A stretch of 64,000 nucleotides of DNA from Lepidonotus clava (Eukaryota > Annelida > Polychaeta > Phyllodocida > Polynoidae): the NCBI GenBank assembly GCA_936440205.1, contig OW387139.1:4034758-4098757 (forward strand). The letters run 5' to 3'. Position numbers and translations under genes: made by a program. Below the pieces are notes generated by a model that was given only the letters and a program-made list of their open reading frames with translations, did not search any database and was not told the DNA's origin. Below, in pieces: positions 22,528 through 32,793 of this stretch (position 1 is the first letter of the stretch; each line of letters starts with the position of its first letter).

Positions 22528-22700
22528 CTATAGATCTGATCAGCAAGAAACAGCTCATTTTTTTGTTCCTTTTATTATGACATAGCGATAGTTTAGACAT
22601 CTGGCTAGATATCATAAATGTTATTTTATATGAAGACATGTACATTAACAGGACATATATTGTGATTACATTTTGAAAGTGCCATTAAAGTTGTATATTG
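22528..22700 (+). repeat. Dispersed repeat CTATAGRTCTG, copy 1
   Basis: TATAGATCTGATCAGCAAGA followed by AACAGCTCATTTT recurs at 49888 (TATAGGTCTGGTCAGCAAGA), with a weaker copy at 50418. The downstream similarity fades after about 100 bp. Ends and class are unknown. Confidence 0.5.
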
Positions 22701-22767
22701 GTGAATTATTGAGATGTTCCTTGTGTTCCAGATCTTATAACCTATAATACTGAGCATGCCTGTAACT

Positions 22768-23001
22768 CAGGGAGGTGGCGGGGGTGGTTGGCCACCCCCA
22801 CCCCCCAACAAAGAAAATCTTTCCAAAAGTGCCACCTTCCCTTCCAAAATATAATGTAAAAGCCTCTAAAATTAGTAGGGAAATATTGAAAAGTTCCACT
22901 TTGCTCGCCATCTCCCTTTTCAAGTTCAAATTATTGAAAATAAAGGCAAAAGTTCCACTTGTGGAACCTCACCACCCCCCAACATGAGACCATGGGTAGG
23001 G
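22768..23001. mobile_element. Possible small transposon between 10-bp direct repeats
   Basis: GCCTGTAACT occurs exactly at 22758-22767 and 23002-23011, framing a 234-bp segment that starts CAGGGAGGTGGCGGGGG and contains G/C-rich ends around an AT-rich middle with two AAGTTCCACTT blocks. The direct repeats look like a target duplication. Terminal inverted repeats are poor, so the class is not settled. Confidence 0.4.
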
Positions 23002-23011
23002 GCCTGTAACT

Positions 23012-24327
23012 ATGCCCGTCCCTGTCACGCCCTGCACCCGGCTCGGGTTTGTTAAATCCTCCAGACGCAGAGTGGTCTGAAGCAGGTGCCCTCAGCACTC
23101 CTCCAGCCTCCTCCTCCGCGCATGCGCACGCCCTCCGACGACAAACAGCGCCCCCCTTCCCGCACGGCGCCCGCCTCAAACGGCTTCGATTTGTGAAACT
23201 CGGGAAAACAAGGACCCCGCTGCCGAGCACGGCCGGCTTGGAGGACCTCAGGGTAGGCTATGGCAAGCCGTTTGTGTGAGACATTGATCCTGATAATCAC
23301 CTACTAGGGCTAAAAGACATATTACTGTGGGTATGTTCAAAATGCAACGCTAGGTCTTAAAAGACATAGCAGTAATCATTAATGATCAATTTGACTGGTT
23401 TCAATTCACTTAATTTCCATCTCATCCCCATTCATATATTATAATCCAGCTACTTGTATTATATTCAGGATATTAATGTACTCACTGGTATAATCAGAGA
23501 ATTATCTAATATCCCAACTTATGTGTCCTGTTTTCAACCAGGATCATGTCAATGTAAATGTTTTCCCCAATAAAACTAAGACTGTAAAACGAAATCTGCC
23601 GCTACCAGGCACATCATCAAACCAGGAGAACATATACACAAAGGATCTAAATGCTGCACAAATTACCTGAATAACAATCAATCCGCGACATCCACCAATA
23701 TTGCTGTAGTGGCATGCCATAAGAGCGATGCCTGTAAAGCAGCCATCGGAGCGGGCGAGTGGGCCACAAGAGCTGCTCTCCTGTCCCCCTTCTGCTCACT
23801 TCGCCTCACTTCGGCTCACTATGTGCTCACAACTCCACCTCTCAAAGGCCATTTGATAAGAGACAAAAAAATCCATTCGGCTCTCATGGGATCTTGGCAG
23901 CGACACGGTCCGATCGTTAAAGAGAAATCGTCTTGGGGTGCTTGCAGTGAGTGGTACGTATAGGGCAGTGGTGGCTACCACTGGACATACATATAACATG
24001 TATATTAGATTTATAGACACACACATAATATGTGTATTTAAATCTATATGTATATACATACTTGTTCCTTCTAGGGTATAGGTTTAACCCATTTTTTGTA
24101 AGTGGGCATTGAGCTATAGCCATATTTATATTCTATTTTAATCAAGAGTTTTTCTTTTGGACACATACATCGGTTTTATTACGGCTGGGCTTCCAGTGTC
24201 GGCAGCACCATCTCATAGGTTTTTCTCAACAGTAAAACTTAATTTATTAATCAATTCCAACAGCAAGAACATTTATGTTCTTTATGTAGAAGAGTCAAAC
24301 CAGTAAGTTAAGGAGAAGAGACGATTA
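23012..24327. other. CpG patch (23040-23260) then unassigned AT-rich sequence
   Basis: GCGCATGCGC (NRF1-like) lies at 23118-23127 in a CpG-rich stretch. The rest has only short frames, a TCACTTCGCCTCACTTCGG mini-repeat near 23800 and TA-rich sequence at 23990-24060. Confidence 0.35.
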
Positions 24328-24590
24328 AGCCGCATCCCCACCGGGCGACGAGTTGCACTTCGTCGTCAACGACGAAGCATTCGTCGGGCTACTGATGGCG
24401 AGCCCAACGACTAAACAACTAGTCGCCCGACTAATACAGATCATCGTCAGTAAAATATTGGACATGTTCAATTTTTTCAGCCAATTTGTTGACAATTAGT
24501 GCATCTGTTCGTCAGCCAACCCGGCACCAGTGGACCGGACCTTCGTGATCGGCGAATAGATGCAAACTAAGCGCCTTGTGGAAATCCAGT
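24328..24590. mobile_element. Harbinger-like MITE, GCCGCATCCCC subfamily, right end lost
   Basis: It starts AGCCGCATCCCCACCGGGCG after TTA. The block GTTGCACTTCGTCGTCAACG matches GTTGCACTTTGTTGTCAACG in the element at 28524-28791. No inverse end was found downstream, so the right limit is approximate. Confidence 0.5.
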
Positions 24591-24725
24591 ATTACAGGGG
24601 TCCAGGTTAACCCTTCATTACAACTGCTCTCTATACTAAGATTGAAGATAGACTATATAATCTTAATCCAAAATTAACACAATTCCTTTTCCTTGGGTTC
24701 ATCCTTTCATATTTTGCTGCTTCTT

Positions 24726-24930
24726 GACTCAAGGAGCAGATCCAAGGGGGTTCAGGGTGTTCAGGGGGTCTAGATCTCCCCCCCCCCCTTTGGTGGAAAC
24801 TTCATAAAGAGAGAAAAAAACACATTGCACAAGCATGTGAATGCACCACGTTTTAGTACTTCACCTTTATGTGGAAACCCTCCCCTCTCCTGGCTTTTTG
24901 AAATACTGTATCTGCACCTTATCTCTATTT
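24726..24930 (+). mobile_element. hAT-like MITE, copy 3
   Basis: GGAGCAGATCCAAGGGGG at the left and CTGTATCTGCACCTT at the right are imperfect inverted ends. The interior has the G-rich/C-run start and the ACGTTTTAGTACTTCACC core typical of this family (compare 53047-53238). It is non-coding. Confidence 0.55.
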
Positions 24931-24946
24931 AATCCTTCCTCCGTAA

Positions 24947-25160
24947 AGCGCGATACCCACTAGGACATTTTTACCAAGTCGGCTGACCAATCAATGCTAA
25001 AATCAGCCGACTACTAGGAGAGTTGGCCGATTTTAGGGCCGACTCATATCAAACATGCACATTTTAATATACTGTACTGACAAGCGATCATAAGAATCAG
25101 CCAATTCTCCCAGTTGCCCGTTGCCTGTTGTCTGTAAAATTGCCTAGTGGGTATGGGGCT
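24947..25160. mobile_element. Harbinger-like MITE with exact TAA target duplication
   Basis: The left end is AGCGCGATACCCACTAGGAC and the inverse of the right end is AGCCCCATACCCACTAGGCA. TAA lies on both sides (24944-24946 and 25161-25163). The 214-bp interior has CGGCTGA/TCGGCCGATT-type palindromic blocks shared with 46476-46691, which is nearly the same length. Confidence 0.75.
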
Positions 25161-25199
25161 TAAGTTACTCAGCTGGGCTATGTTAACTGATTCAGGCCA

Positions 25200-25396
25200 A
25201 AGGGTGATTAGCCGCCCCCCCCACCCCACTCCCCCCCCTCACCCCCCCCTTCACAGACGCGACCACCTCACAGGGATTAATGACCTTCTCAAGGTCACCG
25301 CCGGTACATTACCGGGACCTGTGGGACTCGAAACCCTGCATCCTAAGACCAGTGGGTCAACCACTGCTCTAATGACTGAGTCACTCCACCCACTTA
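25200..25396 (-). repeat. tRNA-derived SINE
   Basis: Read on the minus strand from about 25396, GTGACTCAGTCATTAGAGC resembles an A box. GGGTTTCGAGTCCCACAGG contains a clear B box about 45 bp later. A body with GACCTTGAGAAGGTCATTAA follows, of the kind seen in many invertebrate tRNA SINEs after the tRNA part. The downstream end merges into C-rich sequence at about 25205-25250. Confidence 0.65.
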
Positions 25397-25767
25397 GGGG
25401 CTGTTCTTTGTCTCTCCCCTTTCTTCCATTTTCTTGATCTCTTGTTGGCCACAATCTATCACCTTTGCTCCCCAAGCCTATTGTCGGTTCTTGGTCTAGC
25501 CACCTAAAATGTATACAGCACTGTGGACTGTCAACATCGGTTAATATTACAATACAGCTTGGTTATGCAACAGAAAGTATAAGAATTGATGTAGGAGGCA
25601 GGTACTCCTCTGATTCGTCAACACAAGCCAGCAAGAAATTTACCACAAGTGTTTCTAAATTCTATATGAGATGTCTGCCCTACACTCCTTTCTGATCTGC
25701 AGCCCCTACCTGTTTACACCTTCCAGTAGAGGAATTTCCTTAATCTGCCAGATCATTGAACCACTTA
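25397..25767. other. Unassigned
   Basis: Mixed sequence with no recognised exon or repeat. Confidence 0.4.
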
Positions 25768-26945
25768 CTAAGTAAGTACCAGACATGGGGCGAATTTGTC
25801 CTATACTACGCACATTATCTGCACAAAGTATGTACCAGACACGGGGTGACTTTGTCCTATACTACTCAGTTATCTGCACTAAGTACGTACCAGACACGGG
25901 GTGACTTTGTCCTATACTACTCACATTATCTGCACTAAGTATGTACCAGACATGGGGCGACTTTGTCCTATACTACTCACATTATCTGCACTAAGTATGT
26001 ACCAGACACGGGGCGACTTTGTCCTATACTACTCACATTATCTGCACTATGTATGTACCAGGCATGGGGCAACTTTGTCCTATACTACTCACATTGTCTG
26101 CACTAAGTATGTACCAGACACGGGGCAACTTTGTCCTATACTGCTCACATTATCTGCACTAAGTATGTACCAAGCACGGGGCGACTTTGTCCTATACTAC
26201 TCACATTATCTGCACTAATTATGTACTAGGCACGGGGCGACTTTGTCCTATACTACTCACATTGTCTGCACTAAGTATGTACCAGACACGGGCGACTTTG
26301 TCCTATACTACTCACATTATCTGCACTAAGTATGTACCAGGCACGGGGAGACTTTTTCCTATACTACTCACATTATCTGCACTAAGTATGTACCAGACAC
26401 GGGGCGACTTTGTCTATACTACTCACATTATCTGCACTAATTATGTACTAGGCACGGGGCGACTTTGTCCTATACTACTCACATTGTCTGCACTAAGTAT
26501 GTACCAGACACGGGCGACTTTGTCCTTTACTACTCACATTATCTGCACTAAGTATGTACCAGGCACGGGGAGACTTTTTCCTATACTACTCACATTGTCT
26601 GCACTAAGTATGTACCAGACACGGGGCGACTTTGTCCTATACTACTCACATTATCTGCACTAATTATGTACTAGGCACAAGGTGCCTTTGTCCTATGCTA
26701 CTCACATTATCTGCACTAAGTATTTACCAGGCACGGGGCGACTTTGTCCTATACTGCTCACATTATCTGCACTAAGTATGTACCAGTCAAGGGTGACTTT
26801 GTCCTATACTACTCACATTGTCTGCACTAAGTATGTACCAGACACGGGGTGACTTTGTCCTATACTACTCACATTATCTGCACTTAGTATGTACCAGACA
26901 CGGGGCGACTTTGTCATACACTACTCACATTATCTGCACTAAATT
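25768..26945 (+). repeat. 56-bp tandem array, about 21 copies, with higher-order structure
   Basis: The unit contains GTACCAGACACGGGGCGACT, TTGTCCTATACTACTCACAT and TATCTGCACTAAGTAT. Because 56 is not a multiple of three and most units lack stops in any plus frame, frames of up to 158 codons run through it; they are by-products. Within about 26210-26660 a four-unit block (AATTATGTACTAGG; a 55-bp unit with ACACGGGCGAC; GGGGAGACTTTTTCC; the standard unit) is present twice, about 222 bp apart, and starts a third time. Confidence 0.95.
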
Positions 26946-27716
26946 TTACACGTGTATGTTGTGTGAACGTCTCTATCTGGTGACATTGAGACCCCTCCCC
27001 AATCACCTCCTTTTGCAGATTTGTCCATACCATCCAGAGCTCACTGGTCAGTTAAAAAAAGTAGCATGTTATGGCAGGATTTTTTTCAATTGGGTAATAT
27101 ATCTCCTGTGGTGAAATAACTGCCGAGTGCTTATGACCCTCTACTGCCATAAAATAGCAGCCCAAAAGCATGCTGGGATATGGGGTGGAATTCTCACCTA
27201 AAATGGTTGCTGGTGTACAGACTCACTTTGGGAAACAGTGGGACGGGCTTGATAGACTACTCCTTTAGAGCCCCACACGGACCTGTTAAGCCACTCTGTG
27301 TCCTCCCCGCCCCTCGTCTGATCACGTGACCACCCCTTAGTGGACGCAGCGTCCCTGCTGTATCTACTACCACCCCGGTCCTCCCACTGACCTGCTGGTT
27401 GCCCTTTAGGCTATAGTTAACTATCCGATTTTACTTGTGATTTCAAAAATAGCAAGAAGGAAAAAGCGCTTAGCATACACATGTTATGTATCATTGGAAT
27501 GGAATTTGAATTGACTTTAAATTGTATGTTATAAACAAGGATTCTTGTAATATTTCTAACAACAACTTAGAAATTAGCAAATTCCTAGTGGTCAAAATCC
27601 CCTGGTGGAATACCGCCTTCAGTCTTGGTCTACCTTGACCATAAGGATGGGTTGGGGGGGGGGGAGACTCACATCAGTGAGTGGGGTGGTCACTGAGCAA
27701 CAGAGACAGATTGCAG
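26946..27716. other. Unassigned
   Basis: Plain sequence including GTCTGATCACGTGACC (E-box) near 27316. No exon or repeat was recognised. Confidence 0.35.
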
Positions 27717-28037
27717 CCCAGCCGGCAGTGTGACGTTATGATAACATTGCAGCAACGTTCTGTGTTAGTTCTTAGTTCCTACTGCTGTGACGTTACGCTG
27801 CGACACTATCATAACGTTCTGGTTATGTTCTTAAACCTAAACAGAATGTCCTTATAACATTCTGTTTTGGTTTCGTTCTAACCTTATAAAAAAATAATGT
27901 TTTAATAACGTTCTAATTCGGTGAGGTTTCAACCTCACCATGAATGAAATAATTGTTATATGCCATCTTAATACATAACAAACTGACTAATAAAGTATGG
28001 TTGCAGAACATTTCTGTTACATTGCAAGTTGGCCGGG
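27717..28037 (-). mobile_element. CCCAGCCA-family MITE, inverted copy
   Basis: It starts CCCAGCCGGCAGTGTGACG and ends TTGCAAGTTGGCCGGG. AG flanks both sides, giving a 2-bp target duplication. In the inverse orientation it follows 34308-34630 block by block, including the AACAGAATGT and GGTGAGGTTTCAACC regions. It is non-coding. Confidence 0.75.
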
Positions 28038-28523
28038 AGGTCTTTGCGGTACTATGGCTTTGGTAACACGTTTAAAATGACCAGCTATGCGCCTTGCCAT
28101 GTCTGAGAGTACCCCCCCTCCCCATCCCAGCCTTTCTGGCTACAATTCTCCAGCCCCTGGTGGGCGGGCAGGGCGCGGCCATGTAGTGAGGGACGCCGCC
28201 GATAGGGGGCCATTCGGACCTGATTGCTACTGGTCACCGGGGACCAGCGAAATGGAGGAGGAGGGTGTGGTGGGGGGAGTAGGGGGAGTAGGGGGGGAGT
28301 TAAGGGGGGAGACAGGAGGGAGGGGAGGGGGGGGGAGGGAGGGGGAGGAGGGGGAAGAGGTGACGAGGTGGCCGACCAGCCGGGCCCCAGCAGACCCCTT
28401 TTCGCTGGTGGCCCCAACCAGCCGGTCAGCAGCTCACTTGTTTACATCTCATTTGGGCCAGGGTGTCGGGGCTCCACACGAGGGCCACCCGCCTCAACCT
28501 CTAGGTTTGAAATGTCCCTTTAG
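28038..28523. other. GC-rich stretch with purine tract
   Basis: A GGGGGAGTAGGGGGAG-type purine tract covers 28250-28360 inside GC-rich sequence. The 175-codon plus frame at 28087-28614 and its opposite-strand partner cross this tract and show no domain. Confidence 0.4.
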
Positions 28524-28791
28524 ATTCATACTGGATCCCAACGCAGCGAATAGTTGCACTTTGTTGTCAACGATGAAGGTGAAGACCACTGGCGCCATAT
28601 TGGTGGGCGATTAGACACACTAATCATTGACGAATAGAGTGGAAAAAATCAGATATTTTGCCGATGATTAGCTGTAAATCATTGACGACTAGCTGTAATT
28701 CGTCAACAATGAAGATGCATCGATGAGGTACAGCTAGTCGTTGATGAATTATTACTGGTCATTGATGATTATTCGCCTAATGGGGAGGCGG
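28524..28791. mobile_element. Harbinger-like MITE, GCCGCATCCCC subfamily, decayed
   Basis: The right end read inversely is GCCGCCTCCCCATTAGGCGA. The left end, GATCCCAACGCAGCGAATAG, is much decayed. Several short inverted CGTCAATGA/TCATTGACGA blocks lie inside. It shares GTTGCACTT..GTCAACGA with 24328-24590. Confidence 0.5.
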
Positions 28792-28825
28792 CATGATTCT
28801 TCCTCAGGATTCCAAGGGGTCACAA

Positions 28826-29044
28826 AGCAATTGTTATTGCCCATTGAAGGTGTATGCAAACTGGGGTAATAACAATTGCTGACTGTAGTGTGTACTTTGT
28901 TTATTCTATACCAATTACACAGAAACTATTAAACGTGTTACAGGTAAACAAAAGCATTGGCATTATCATTCACAGACAGACATTATTGCCCTCTGAGGCA
29001 ATAACAGATGTTTTATTTAACTGCTTTTCAGAGGGCAGGACAAT
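28826..29044. repeat. Two hairpins, possible foldback element
   Basis: AGCAATTGTTATTGCCC (28826-28842) pairs with GGGTAATAACAATTGCT (28864-28880) around a 21-bp loop. ATTGCCCTCTGA (28984-28995) is inversely matched by TCAGAGGGCAGGACAAT at 29028-29044. Both arms share the TATTGCCC word. It may be one decayed foldback transposon. Confidence 0.45.
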
Positions 29045-29640
29045 CCTAAAGGTATAGGGGTTAGAATCCTGATGAAGAATTAATCATTATACATAGGCCT
29101 AGGATATCTCTTAAATATTACATAATGACATAGACAATTTTCCTTCATTCAAATATATTTAAAATCTAGTCTACAATTCTCTCTCCCACGGATAGCATAT
29201 TTTCTGGGGTTTTCCTGCAGACCATCACTTAACATACAGAGAAATATGTTGAAAAACCACCAGGCATTAGTATAGAAATTTGCATTAAAAATGGCACCAT
29301 ATGTGTGAGGGAGGTCAGTATCAGCTGTCTTTTCTTTTGTTGTCTGTACTATATAGGAACGTTTATTATATTTTGAGTTGGTTTAAAAATGCATTCATTA
29401 CGCACTGATAGGCCTATATAGCAAATATTCTTATATTTTTGTACAGGTTTTCCGGTGTTTTTTGTTGACAAAACATGTCCAATATAACCTGGAGGTGCCC
29501 AAAATACTGTAGGTCAGCTATGGACGATATGGAAAGTGTCCACCCCGTGATTCTGTTTTGACCGGTCCACCACCCCTTGGTGGGTGGGCCCGGCACTACT
29601 ACACCACTCAGCCCGCCCCACCCGCCGGCTGATGGAAGAG
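29045..29640. other. Unassigned AT-rich sequence
   Basis: No exon, repeat family or RNA gene was recognised. Confidence 0.4.
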
Positions 29641-29830
29641 CCGTCCTCCCCCTCCCCCCCCCCCTCCCCGCCCGACGTGTGACGTCACGTCTGACGCGGC
29701 GTCTCCTGCCCTGTGACGTCACGTCCCCCTGGCGGCGGCAAGTGTCACTAGCGGCGTCCGTGCATCATCACCTTAATGCCCGCCTAACCCATGCAAATGA
29801 ATTTAGATCCGTCGCCATGGCAACCCGACT
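29641..29830 (+). promoter_or_regulatory. CRE pair, POU octamer and RFX X-box
   Basis: TGTGACGTCACGTC occurs twice; the full CRE palindromes TGACGTCA are at 29680-29687 and 29714-29721. The octamer ATGCAAAT is at 29791-29798. GTCGCCATGGCAAC at 29811-29824 is an exact match to the X-box form GTNRCC-N2-RGYAAC bound by RFX factors, which control many ciliary genes. A CpG-rich promoter is plausible, but no downstream exon is recognised. Confidence 0.55.
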
Positions 29831-30171
29831 CAGTCCGGCGTGAAAAATCAAGTTAGGCCGGGAATTGGATTTGAATGGTAATGGGATCGGGCAGCACCAG
29901 CGGCAAAGGGGGGAGGGGAGTGAGGGGAGGGGGGAGGGGGGGGGGGATAAATTGCATTATTTGGCCACAGGTCTGCGGAGAATAACTGAGCATGGACAGG
30001 TTGTTGTTGGCCCTTTTTTGTTGCGGACTTTTTCGATTTATTTTCCTTTTTCAGAGCGAGGAAACATTGTGTCATGAGATCGGGAAATCTGTGTCGTGAG
30101 AGAAGGGTGGAAGTGGGCGATGGCATGTAAGGGCCCTCTGCTACCTCCACTGGGGGGGGGGGGGGGCACTT
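29831..30171. other. Unassigned with G runs
   Basis: A GGGGAGGGG purine tract lies at 29905-29946 and a 16-G run near 30151-30166. No gene was recognised. Confidence 0.4.
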
Positions 30172-30528
30172 CCCAGTTGCAGGTATGACATTAATAACGT
30201 TGCAGCAACGTTTTTGGTTCTTATTACGTTCTTTTGATGGCTCCCAATTACATGGCTGCAACCTACTGCTGTGACATCACACTGCGATGTTATTATAACG
30301 TTCTGGTCATGTTCTTCAAACTAAACAGAATGTTCTTATAACATTCTGTTTTGGGTCGTCCTAACCTCACCAAAAAATAATGTAACAACAATGTTCTAAT
30401 TTGGTGAGGTTGCAACCTTACCATCGATAGCGGGCTAAGCGTTATTGTTACGTGCCATCTTAGTAGGTAACAATCTGACTAAAAAGTATGGTTGCAGAAC
30501 ATTTCTGTTACATCCCAAGCTGGCATGG
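30172..30528 (-). mobile_element. CCCAGCCA-family MITE, inverted copy
   Basis: It begins CCCAGTTGCAGGTATGACAT and ends CCCAAGCTGGCATGG. GGTGAGGTTGCAACCTTACC and GTGCCATCTTAGTAGGTAAC match, inversely, the blocks of 34308-34630. It abuts the next element after only a few bases. Confidence 0.7.
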
Positions 30529-30534
30529 ATGGGC

Positions 30535-30904
30535 TTGAATAGTTACCCACTGCCAAATGGACCCGCCAAGCAGGGTTGGTGCATGTCAAAATTGAAGGGC
30601 CCTCAACCACATTTTAGGCAAAAAATGGGGGGCAGTGAACTACATCCACATAACAATATAAGAGCAATAACTTTAAATTTGCCTTATTGATACTTAACTT
30701 AAAAAAAAAACCAATAGAATGTTATCAGAAGTTTTACCTTAGCAGTCTTGGTGATTTCCGTAGATTTTCTCATAATGACAAACTTTGATTTTTTGGGACA
30801 GTTATCTGTCCCCCCAAAAAAACAGGGGGTGACCAACTAAAATTCAGGAGCGGTCAGTCGCAAAAAGCAGGGGCGGTAGTTTGGCAGTGGGTAGTAACCT
30901 TCAA
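30535..30904 (+). mobile_element. MITE of the TTTGGCAGT family, best-preserved ends
   Basis: The left end is TTGAATAGTTACCCACTGCC. The right end is TTTGGCAGTGGGTAGTAACC followed by TTCAA, making inverted termini of about 23 bp. The interior is AT-rich with GGGGGTGACCA-type blocks near the right end. Related copies are at 7207-7541 and 49428-49760. It is non-coding. Confidence 0.7.
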
Positions 30905-31199
30905 AGAGTCAGTGCCCTCCCCCACCTGGGGGCCTGCCTCCTGCCACCCCCTCACCCCTCACCCCCCTCCACCCCCACCCCATCCCCCGACACGTAGTAA
31001 ATATTTATGGACCGTCCGTCGCCGGCCGTGGACCAAATTCTGGGAATAAAACGGGAAACGACGTGAATTACCTCGCCGCCTAGACTGGGGGGTGCGGGGA
31101 GGGGGACGGTAACGAGAGGTCATAAAATGTGGACAAGACGTCAGCACAGACTCCCCCCCCCCCCCCGACCACACACACACCCAACTGGTCCACAATAGG
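30905..31199. other. C-rich unassigned stretch
   Basis: C-rich tracts lie at 30930-30990 and a C run at about 31154-31167. No gene was recognised. Confidence 0.4.
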
Positions 31200-31320
31200 G
31201 AGATTAGGTTCGGCAGAGTGAGCAGGGAGGTGGTCGTTGTATCTAAAGGTCCTTGGTTCGATTCACAGACAGTCATAAACATATTCACTTAATGTGACAT
31301 TTTGATGAGAATTTAAGTCT
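31200..31320 (+). repeat. tRNA-like SINE head
   Basis: TTCGGCAGAGTGAGCAGGG (A-box-like) is followed about 40 bp later by CCTTGGTTCGATTCACAG, which holds an exact B box GGTTCGATTC. Downstream it lacks tRNA acceptor pairing, so it is read as a SINE fragment. Confidence 0.5.
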
Positions 31321-31399
31321 TTTAGAATGTAACTAGTTCGGATCCGCGATGGCTTCTAAGTCCTGATTCAGGGTAACCTCAGAGACGCTGTCAAAGGGA

Positions 31400-31960
31400 G
31401 ATGATCATTGTACGTCATTGACGTTATCATGTCAAAGATAGACGTTATTTGTACATTATTGACTTCATCACGTCAAAGATAGATATTGTTTCTACATTAT
31501 TGACATCATCATGTCAAAGATAGACATTGTATGTTATTGACATCATCATGTCAAAGATAGACATTGTCTGTACATTATTGATGTCATCACATCAAAGATA
31601 AACATTGTTTGTAATTTTTGACGTCATCATGTCAAAGATAGATGTTGTTTGTCCATTATTGACATTATCACGTCAAAGATAGAAGGTTGTTTGTATGTTA
31701 TTGATATCATCACATCAAAGATAGATGTTATTTGTACATTATTGACGTCATCACATCAAAGATAGATGTTATTTGTACATTATTGACGTCATCATGTCAA
31801 GGATAGACGTTATTTGTATATTATTGACGTCATCATGTCAAAGATATATGTTGTTTATACATTATTGACGTCATCACATCAAAGATAGATGTTATTTGTA
31901 CATTATTGACGTCATCACATCAAAGATAGATGTTCTTTATTACATTGATGTCATCACGTC
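31400..31960 (+). repeat. 41-bp minisatellite carrying CRE sites, about 13 copies
   Basis: The unit contains ATTGACGTCATCATGTCAAA and GATAGACGTTATTTGTACAT. Five consecutive late units carry an exact CRE palindrome TGACGTCA at 31743, 31784, 31825, 31866 and 31907, exactly 41 bp apart. Earlier units have one-base variants (TGACATCA, TGACTTCA, TGACGTTA). Each unit also has a second palindromic-like TGTCAAAGA. The array ends 15 bp before two CTCF-like motifs. Confidence 0.9.
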
Positions 31961-31975
31961 TTACTGCAGGATACA

Positions 31976-32026
31976 CCCACCTGGGGGCGCTGACTCTGTT
32001 TCTACCTGGACCCACTAGGTGGCGCC
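31976..32026 (+). promoter_or_regulatory. Two tandem CTCF-like motifs
   Basis: CCCACCTGGGGGCGCTG (31976-31992) and CCACTAGGTGGCGCC (32012-32026) lie in the same orientation. The second fits all 15 positions of the vertebrate CTCF consensus as I know it (CCDSYAGRKGGCRSY). Binding is inferred. Confidence 0.55.
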
Positions 32027-32149
32027 TGTGTCGGTGGCGGGAGACTTTTAAAAACAGAAGGGATGTCGGGAAGGGCCGGAGTCTGAGTGAGGGTTGGAAT
32101 TGGCAGGGGATATTAAACTGTAATCACGGCCATTAGGGAACCTCGGGAC

Positions 32150-32345
32150 GCCGCCTGATAAACACCGACTGCGCATGCGCATTTTGATTGGAAGGCCAGG
32201 TTTAAACAGGTCGGTTCCCGGCGTGAAGTGGTGCAGTGCGTTGTGTCAGGCCGGTTACCAGCGATGAATGTAAATGTCGTCTGCTCAGCTCATTAAGCCG
32301 ACATGCCGCTAGGGGTCGTTGACGTCGACTTCCGGCCGATGTTCA
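32150..32345. promoter_or_regulatory. Promoter-like CpG-rich patch
   Basis: TGCGCATGCGCA (NRF1, 32170-32181), TGATTGG (inverted CCAAT), GTTGACGTCGAC (CRE-like) and ACTTCCGG (ETS) fall within 180 bp of CpG-rich sequence. No TATA box or recognised exon is seen. Confidence 0.45.
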
Positions 32346-32378
32346 AACCCACTGTCATAGAGGATGCCAACATAGTTA

Positions 32379-32793
32379 CCCAAGGAAAAATATGACGTTA
32401 TAATAACGTTGCACCAACGTTCTGTTTAGTTCTGGTTTGGTTCTTGTTACGTTATTTTGATGACACCCAAAAATGTCTTTAGAACTGAATGTTGCGATGT
32501 TTTGGTTCTTGTTACGTTATTTTGATGACACCCAAAAATGTCTTTAGAACTGAATGTTGCGATGTTGCACTGTAACATTGTGATGTTATTGTAATGTTCT
32601 TTCATGTCACGATAACCTTATTATAACATTCTTTATTAGTTATCATCAATATAATGTTATCATAACGTTCTTTTTAATAAGTCTTAACTATACCTAAAAA
32701 AAGTTATTGTTACATGAAAATTGGGCAGGTTTCAGACTATCCAAAAAAAGGTACAGTCACAGAACATTCTTGTTACGTTGCTGCTTGCCTGTG
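32379..32793 (-). mobile_element. CCCAAGCA-subfamily MITE with internal duplication
   Basis: It starts CCCAAGGAAAAATATGACG and ends TGCTGCTTGCCTGTG. TA flanks both sides (32377-32378 and 32794-32795). A ~66-bp stretch beginning TTGGTTCTTGTTACGTTATT is tandemly duplicated inside (about 32447-32575), making this copy longer than its relatives. Confidence 0.75.

Noticed and set aside
25901-26663. Plus-strand frames of up to 158 codons in the 56-bp array
   Set aside because: The 56-bp unit lacks stops in most frames, so long frames arise automatically; the three frames simply rotate through the repeat.
19771-26945. CRISPR-like regular repeats
   Set aside because: Units are contiguous with no unique spacers; these are satellites in animal DNA.
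28087-28614. 175-codon plus-strand frame
   Set aside because: It crosses a purine tract with an equally open opposite strand; composition explains it.
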